A DNA stretch of 11,038 bases from contig CAJWOI010000058.1 of assembly GCA_913044255.1 (NCBI GenBank), positions 1-11,038 on the forward strand. The letters are read 5' to 3'. A model generated the notes under the pieces. The model had not been told where the DNA came from. It made no database searches and saw only the letters and a program-made list of their open reading frames with translations. Position numbers and translations under genes: made by a program. This document shows positions 7,473-11,038 of this stretch, piece by piece. Position 1 is the stretch's first letter. Each line of letters starts with the position of its first letter. The stretch is from an uncultured Alphaproteobacteria bacterium. GTDB lineage: Bacteria; Pseudomonadota; Alphaproteobacteria; UBA7887.

Positions 7473-7501
7473 CTGGGCATGCTCCTTCTAGTTGACCTGA
7501 C

Positions 7502-10500
7502 TCAAGTGTAAGATTGAAGAGTTGCTACTTCAAGAGCGCCTCGGCGCAAGGCAGAAATTCCACTTACTGCGGCTCGGCTCCCAGCCACAGTTGTGAAGTA
7601 TGGAACGCCGTTAATTAACGCGGCATGCCTTAAACTGAAACTGTCCGAAATCGCTTGCGCTCCCTGAGTTGTGTTAAAGATTAGATCAACCTCTCCATCG
7701 GTGATTGCATCCACCAAATGTGGCCTGCCTTCAGCCACCTTGTTTATCGTTCTTACCGCGACCCCGGCCGCACGTAACGCCGCAGCCGTACCACGAGTCG
7801 CGATAACCTTGAACCCCATATCTGTAAGTTCCTCACAAAGCGTAATAATCGCGTCTTTGTCCCTGTCGCGCACCGAAACAAATACCGTGCCGGCACTTGG
7901 GAGACGTGTTCCACTGGCTAGTTGCGCTTTGGCAAAGGCGCGGGCAAAATCGGTATCAATACCCATCACCTCACCAGTAGATTTCATTTCTGGACCGAGC
8001 AAAACATCAACCCCGGGAAAACGAGAAAACGGGAATACTGATTCTTTAACCGCAACATGTGATAAAGCGAATTCCTTGAGTCCAAATTTACTTAGCTTTT
8101 CTCCAGCCATAATTCTTGCTGCTATTTTCGCTATAGGGACCCCGGTCGTCTTTGCCACAAAGGGAACTGTCCGGCTCGCTCGCGGGTTCACTTCTAAAAT
8201 ATATATATTGTGACCTTTATCATCCTCCTTGACAGCAAACTGAATGTTCATCAAACCCACCACTTTGAGTGCATGGGCCAACTCCTTTGTTTGGGAACGT
8301 AGTTCAGCGATAATCTCAGAACTCAAAGAATAAGGTGGCAGGGAGCACGCCGAATCTCCAGAATGGATGCCAGCTTCCTCTATATGTTCCATGATTCCCG
8401 CGACGTAAACATCGGTGCCATCAGACAATGCATCCACGTCCACCTCAATCGCATCGACTAGAAACCGGTCTATCAGTACCGGTGCGTCTCCAGACATTCG
8501 TAATGCTTCCTCGACATAACCTATAAGAGCCTGCTTTTCGTATACGATTTGCATCGCCCGCCCCCCAAGCACATATGAGGGTCGCACTAGGACCGGATAA
8601 CCAATACGGTCTGCAATTTCTACGGCCTGCTCAATCGTCCGACAGATACCATTGGCCGGCTGTTTCAGGCCAAGGTCAAACAGCATATTTTTGAAACGTT
8701 CGCGGTCCTCGGCCAAATCTATTGCCTCGGGCGCGGTGCCTATTACGGGCAATCCAGCAGCCTGAAGTGCCCCCGCAAGCTTCAATGGAGTTTGGCCACC
8801 GAACTGAACGACGACACCAACGAGATTTCCCCGGGCTGCCTCGGCACGAGCTATCCCCACAACGTCCTCGTCGGTTAGCGGTTCAAAATAAAGTCGGTCG
8901 GAAGTATCGTAATCGGTCGATACCGTTTCAGGATTACAATTGATCATGATGGTTTCATAACCGGCTTCACGAAGGCCATACGCCGCGTGCACGCAACAGT
9001 AGTCAAACTCTATGCCTTGTCCGATTCTGTTCGGGCCACTACCCAGTATAATTATCTTTCTGCGATCACTTGGCTCAGATTCACAAACCGGTGGTCCGAC
9101 AGAAAACGGCCTTTCGTATGTGGAATACATATAACTGGTCCGCGCACCGAATTCTGCAGCGCAAGTATCGACGCGCCTGTATACGGCGTGCACATCGTAA
9201 TTGTGCCGTTCCGTAGTTGCGCCCGACACTTCGACTCCAGCTAAGGCAGCGAGGCGAGCATCTGAAAAACCCAGTGCCTTCAGAGCTCTCCAGCCCGTTA
9301 CACTGGAAGGCAATCCATTAGCCTCTACTGTTTTCTCGGCAACAACAATTGTCTGGATCTGTTCCAGAAACCACGGATCAAAATGGGTAGCGAGCTGAAT
9401 GTCCTCTAACTCGATACCAACTCTGAATGCAGATGCGATCAACAACAACCGTTCAGGTGTTGGACGCGCCAATGCAGCCATTATGGCACTCGGATCACCG
9501 CCGTCACCGGACCCCGTTATCTCGACCGGATCGAGTCCGGTTAGCTCGATTTCCATTGACCGCAGTGCCTTTTGCAGCGACTCCGCAAAAGTGGAGCCGA
9601 TTGACATCGACTCGCCCACCGACTTCATTGCAGTCGTAAGGACTGGCTCCGCCCCAGCGAATTTTTCGAACGTAAACCTGGGTATCTTTGTAACGACGTA
9701 ATCGATGGTCGGCTCAAAAGAAGCCGGAGTGATTCGCGTAATGTCGTTATCAATTTCATCAAGCGTGTAGCCAACCGCCAACTTTGCAGCGACCTTCGCG
9801 ATCGGGAAACCCGTCGCCTTGGAAGCTAATGCAGAAGAACGCGACACACGTGGGTTCATCTCGATTACGACCAAGCGCCCAGTTTTCGGGTCTACCGCAA
9901 ATTGGACATTGGAGCCTCCTGTTTCAACACCGATCTCACGCAATACCGCAATCGAGGCGTTACGCATTATCTGATACTCTTTGTCGGTGAGGGTTAAGGC
10001 TGGGGCAACAGTAATACTATCCCCGGTGTGCACACCCATCGGATCAACATTTTCGATAGAACACACGATGATGCAGTTGTCGGCACTGTCTCGCATCACC
10101 TCCATCTCAAATTCCTTCCAGCCTATTACTGATTCCTCAACCAATACCTCAGCCGCGGGGGAAACTTCCAAACCGTATGCGACAATCGCCTCGAATTCCT
10201 TGTGATTATAGGCTACGCCGCTCCCCTCGCCTCCCAAAGTAAAGGATGGTCGAATAATCGCGGGCAAACCAACCTCACTCAGAGCATTTGCAATATCGCT
10301 ATTTTCACGGACGATGGAACTTCGCGGCATGTCAAGGCCAATCCTGGACATAGCTTGTTTGAATAATTCTCTATCCTCAGCTTTCGCGATAGCGTCATAG
10401 CTCGCGCCTATCATTTCGACACTGTAGTCCGACAAAACACCTTTTTCGGCTAGTGCAAATCCGACGTTAAGACCGGTCTGCCCCCCCATAGTAGACAGCA

Positions 10501-10756
10501 GCGCGTCGGGCTGTTCCTTTGAAATAATTTTGGTTACAAATTCCGGCGTTATCGGTTCGATGTAGGTGGCATCCGCGACACTCGGATCCGTCATAATCGT
10601 TGCCGGATTAGAGTTAACCAAAATTACGCGGTAACCTTCCTCACGTAACGCCTTGCATGCTTGAACACCAGAGTAGTCGAACTCACATGCCTGACCAATG
10701 ATAATGGGCCCCGCGCCAATGATGAGCACACTATTAATATCAGTTCGTTTAGGCAC
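7502..10756 (-). CDS. carB: carbamoyl phosphate synthase large subunit
   Basis: Makes carbamoyl phosphate from bicarbonate, two ATP and ammonia channelled from CarA, for pyrimidine and arginine synthesis. The 1084-aa product is close to E. coli CarB (1073). Both internal halves are visible: the first pre-ATP-grasp domain (VLIIGAGPIIIGQACEFDYSG, 10-30), then an ATP-grasp domain with R129 in EDRELFK at the E. coli position; the second starts at KIIILGSGPNRIGQGIEFDY and is followed by another ATP-grasp domain with EDRERFK. Each half has its NPRxSR motif (NPRVSR, NPRASR). The C-terminal MGS-like allosteric domain keeps IATRGTAAAL, the INKVAEGRPH lysine and LIFNTTQG, the positions that bind UMP or IMP and ornithine-type effectors in E. 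coli, so allosteric control is likely. The start is GTG, because an in-frame TAA lies two codons upstream and MPKRTDI is the usual N-terminus. No clear Shine-Dalgarno precedes it. It follows carA by 61 bp. Confidence 0.98.
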   Translation of the reverse strand: MPKRTDINSVLIIGAGPIIIGQACEFDYSGVQACKALREEGYRVILVNSNPATIMTDPSVADATYIEPITPEFVTKIISKEQPDALLSTMGGQTGLNVGFALAEKGVLSDYSVEMIGASYDAIAKAEDRELFKQAMSRIGLDMPRSSIVRENSDIANALSEVGLPAIIRPSFTLGGEGSGVAYNHKEFEAIVAYGLEVSPAAEVLVEESVIGWKEFEMEVMRDSADNCIIVCSIENVDPMGVHTGDSITVAPALTLTDKEYQIMRNASIAVLREIGVETGGSNVQFAVDPKTGRLVVIEMNPRVSRSSALASKATGFPIAKVAAKLAVGYTLDEIDNDITRITPASFEPTIDYVVTKIPRFTFEKFAGAEPVLTTAMKSVGESMSIGSTFAESLQKALRSMEIELTGLDPVEITGSGDGGDPSAIMAALARPTPERLLLIASAFRVGIELEDIQLATHFDPWFLEQIQTIVVAEKTVEANGLPSSVTGWRALKALGFSDARLAALAGVEVSGATTERHNYDVHAVYRRVDTCAAEFGARTSYMYSTYERPFSVGPPVCESEPSDRRKIIILGSGPNRIGQGIEFDYCCVHAAYGLREAGYETIMINCNPETVSTDYDTSDRLYFEPLTDEDVVGIARAEAARGNLVGVVVQFGGQTPLKLAGALQAAGLPVIGTAPEAIDLAEDRERFKNMLFDLGLKQPANGICRTIEQAVEIADRIGYPVLVRPSYVLGGRAMQIVYEKQALIGYVEEALRMSGDAPVLIDRFLVDAIEVDVDALSDGTDVYVAGIMEHIEEAGIHSGDSACSLPPYSLSSEIIAELRSQTKELAHALKVVGLMNIQFAVKEDDKGHNIYILEVNPRASRTVPFVAKTTGVPIAKIAARIMAGEKLSKFGLKEFALSHVAVKESVFPFSRFPGVDVLLGPEMKSTGEVMGIDTDFARAFAKAQLASGTRLPSAGTVFVSVRDRDKDAIITLCEELTDMGFKVIATRGTAAALRAAGVAVRTINKVAEGRPHLVDAITDGEVDLIFNTTQGAQAISDSFSLRHAALINGVPYFTTVAGSRAAVSGISALRRGALEVATLQSYT

Positions 10757-10813
10757 TATTTAGAAATACACGGGATTGATCCAACCGGACGCGCATCCCG
10801 TGATACCTGAAAC

Positions 10814-10830
10814 CGGCTCATCGTGAGCCG
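10814..10830 (-). other. hairpin overlapping the carA stop codon
   Basis: CGGCTCA and TGAGCCG are perfect 7-bp arms around a 3-nt loop (TCG on the plus strand). The carA TGA stop codon sits inside the structure. On the transcribed strand it is followed by GGTTTCAGG, with only three T residues, so it is at most a weak terminator. It could affect the ratio of carA to carB expression or protect the 3' end of the carA message. Part of the symmetry may come from the coding sequence. Confidence 0.4.
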
Positions 10831-11038
10831 TCCATCAAAGCTGTAAATCTTTTAAAAAGGTAGTGGCTATCTTGAGGTCCCGGAGAGGCCTCCGGGTGAT
10901 ATTGTACGGAAAAAATTGGCCTTCCTTCAACTTCAATTCCCTCCAGAGTCTGGTCAAATAAAGATATGTGACTGGCCGTCACTCCTTGAGGCAGGCTATC
11001 CCTGACAACTACAAAACCGTGGTTCTGGCTCGTGATCT
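10818..11038 (-). CDS. carA: carbamoyl phosphate synthase small subunit, C-terminal end (partial)
   Basis: This is an open frame of 72 residues plus stop, continuing past the right edge. It begins ITSQNHGFVVV and contains HISLFDQTLEGIE, then VQYHPEASPGPQDSHYLF, the signature C-terminus of the CarA glutaminase domain. The His and Glu of YHPE are the second and third members of the class I glutamine amidotransferase Cys-His-Glu triad; the Cys nucleophile lies outside the window. CarA hydrolyses glutamine and passes ammonia to CarB, encoded directly downstream. The stop codon is TGA at 10818-10820. Only the last fifth or so of the protein is visible, and it appears intact. Confidence 0.96.
   Translation of the reverse strand, partial: ITSQNHGFVVVRDSLPQGVTASHISLFDQTLEGIEVEGRPIFSVQYHPEASPGPQDSHYLFKRFTALMDGSR

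Noticed and set aside
7430..7501. Intrinsic terminator between carB and greA
   Set aside because: The stem is good but no U-run follows on the transcribed strand, and greA begins directly after it.
7671..8213. 180-aa open frame on the plus strand
   Set aside because: It is antisense to the conserved 3' part of carB; the opposite frame has all expected CarB motifs, so this is a coding shadow.
9399..9701. 100-aa open frame on the plus strand
   Set aside because: It is a shadow frame inside carB, without a ribosome binding site or recognisable domain.
10879..10896. Hairpin CCCGGAG / CTCCGGG
   Set aside because: It falls on the codons of the conserved CarA motif around PEASPGP; coding constraint explains it and no T-run follows.

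Overview
The window is a chromosomal segment of an alphaproteobacterium. The evidence is the 5' part of a 16S rRNA gene with alphaproteobacterial V1-V2 features: a short helix 6 region, the alpha-type start of the mature RNA, and a Rhodospirillales-like 'GAAAGATTTATCGCC' stretch. An alpha-type rrn leader and boxA agree with this. Base composition looks moderate, near 50% GC by eye, so I would not name a genus.

Layout. (1) Positions 1-321, minus strand: 5' end of a 16S rRNA gene that leaves the window on the left, preceded (322-657) by its leader, a boxA-like antitermination element and a strong TTGACA-18-TATAAG promoter. (2) Positions about 660-879: divergent control region shared by the rrn promoter and the next gene. 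(3) 880-3855, plus strand: a long secreted M23-type murein endopeptidase with five LysM/OapA-like modules and an intact zinc site. (4) 3856-3960: short gap between convergent genes. (5) 3961-11038, minus strand: a co-directional block read carA (C-terminal end only), carB, greA, an ELM1-family putative glycosyltransferase, and a 636-aa protein of unknown function.

How the genes fit together. carA and carB encode the two subunits of carbamoyl phosphate synthetase, which feeds pyrimidine and arginine synthesis. greA rescues backtracked RNA polymerase. With the rRNA operon next door this is a growth-linked housekeeping neighbourhood. Two less understood genes follow greA at short spacing: the ELM1-type GT-B-like protein and a large protein with a degenerate Rossmann-like N-terminus followed by four apparent beta-rich repeats. 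They are the best candidates in the window for an undescribed function, possibly in envelope glycan metabolism, but this rests on family resemblance and gene order only. I saw no CRISPR array, insertion sequence, phage gene, tRNA or toxin-antitoxin pair, and nothing here establishes a new defence or mobile system.
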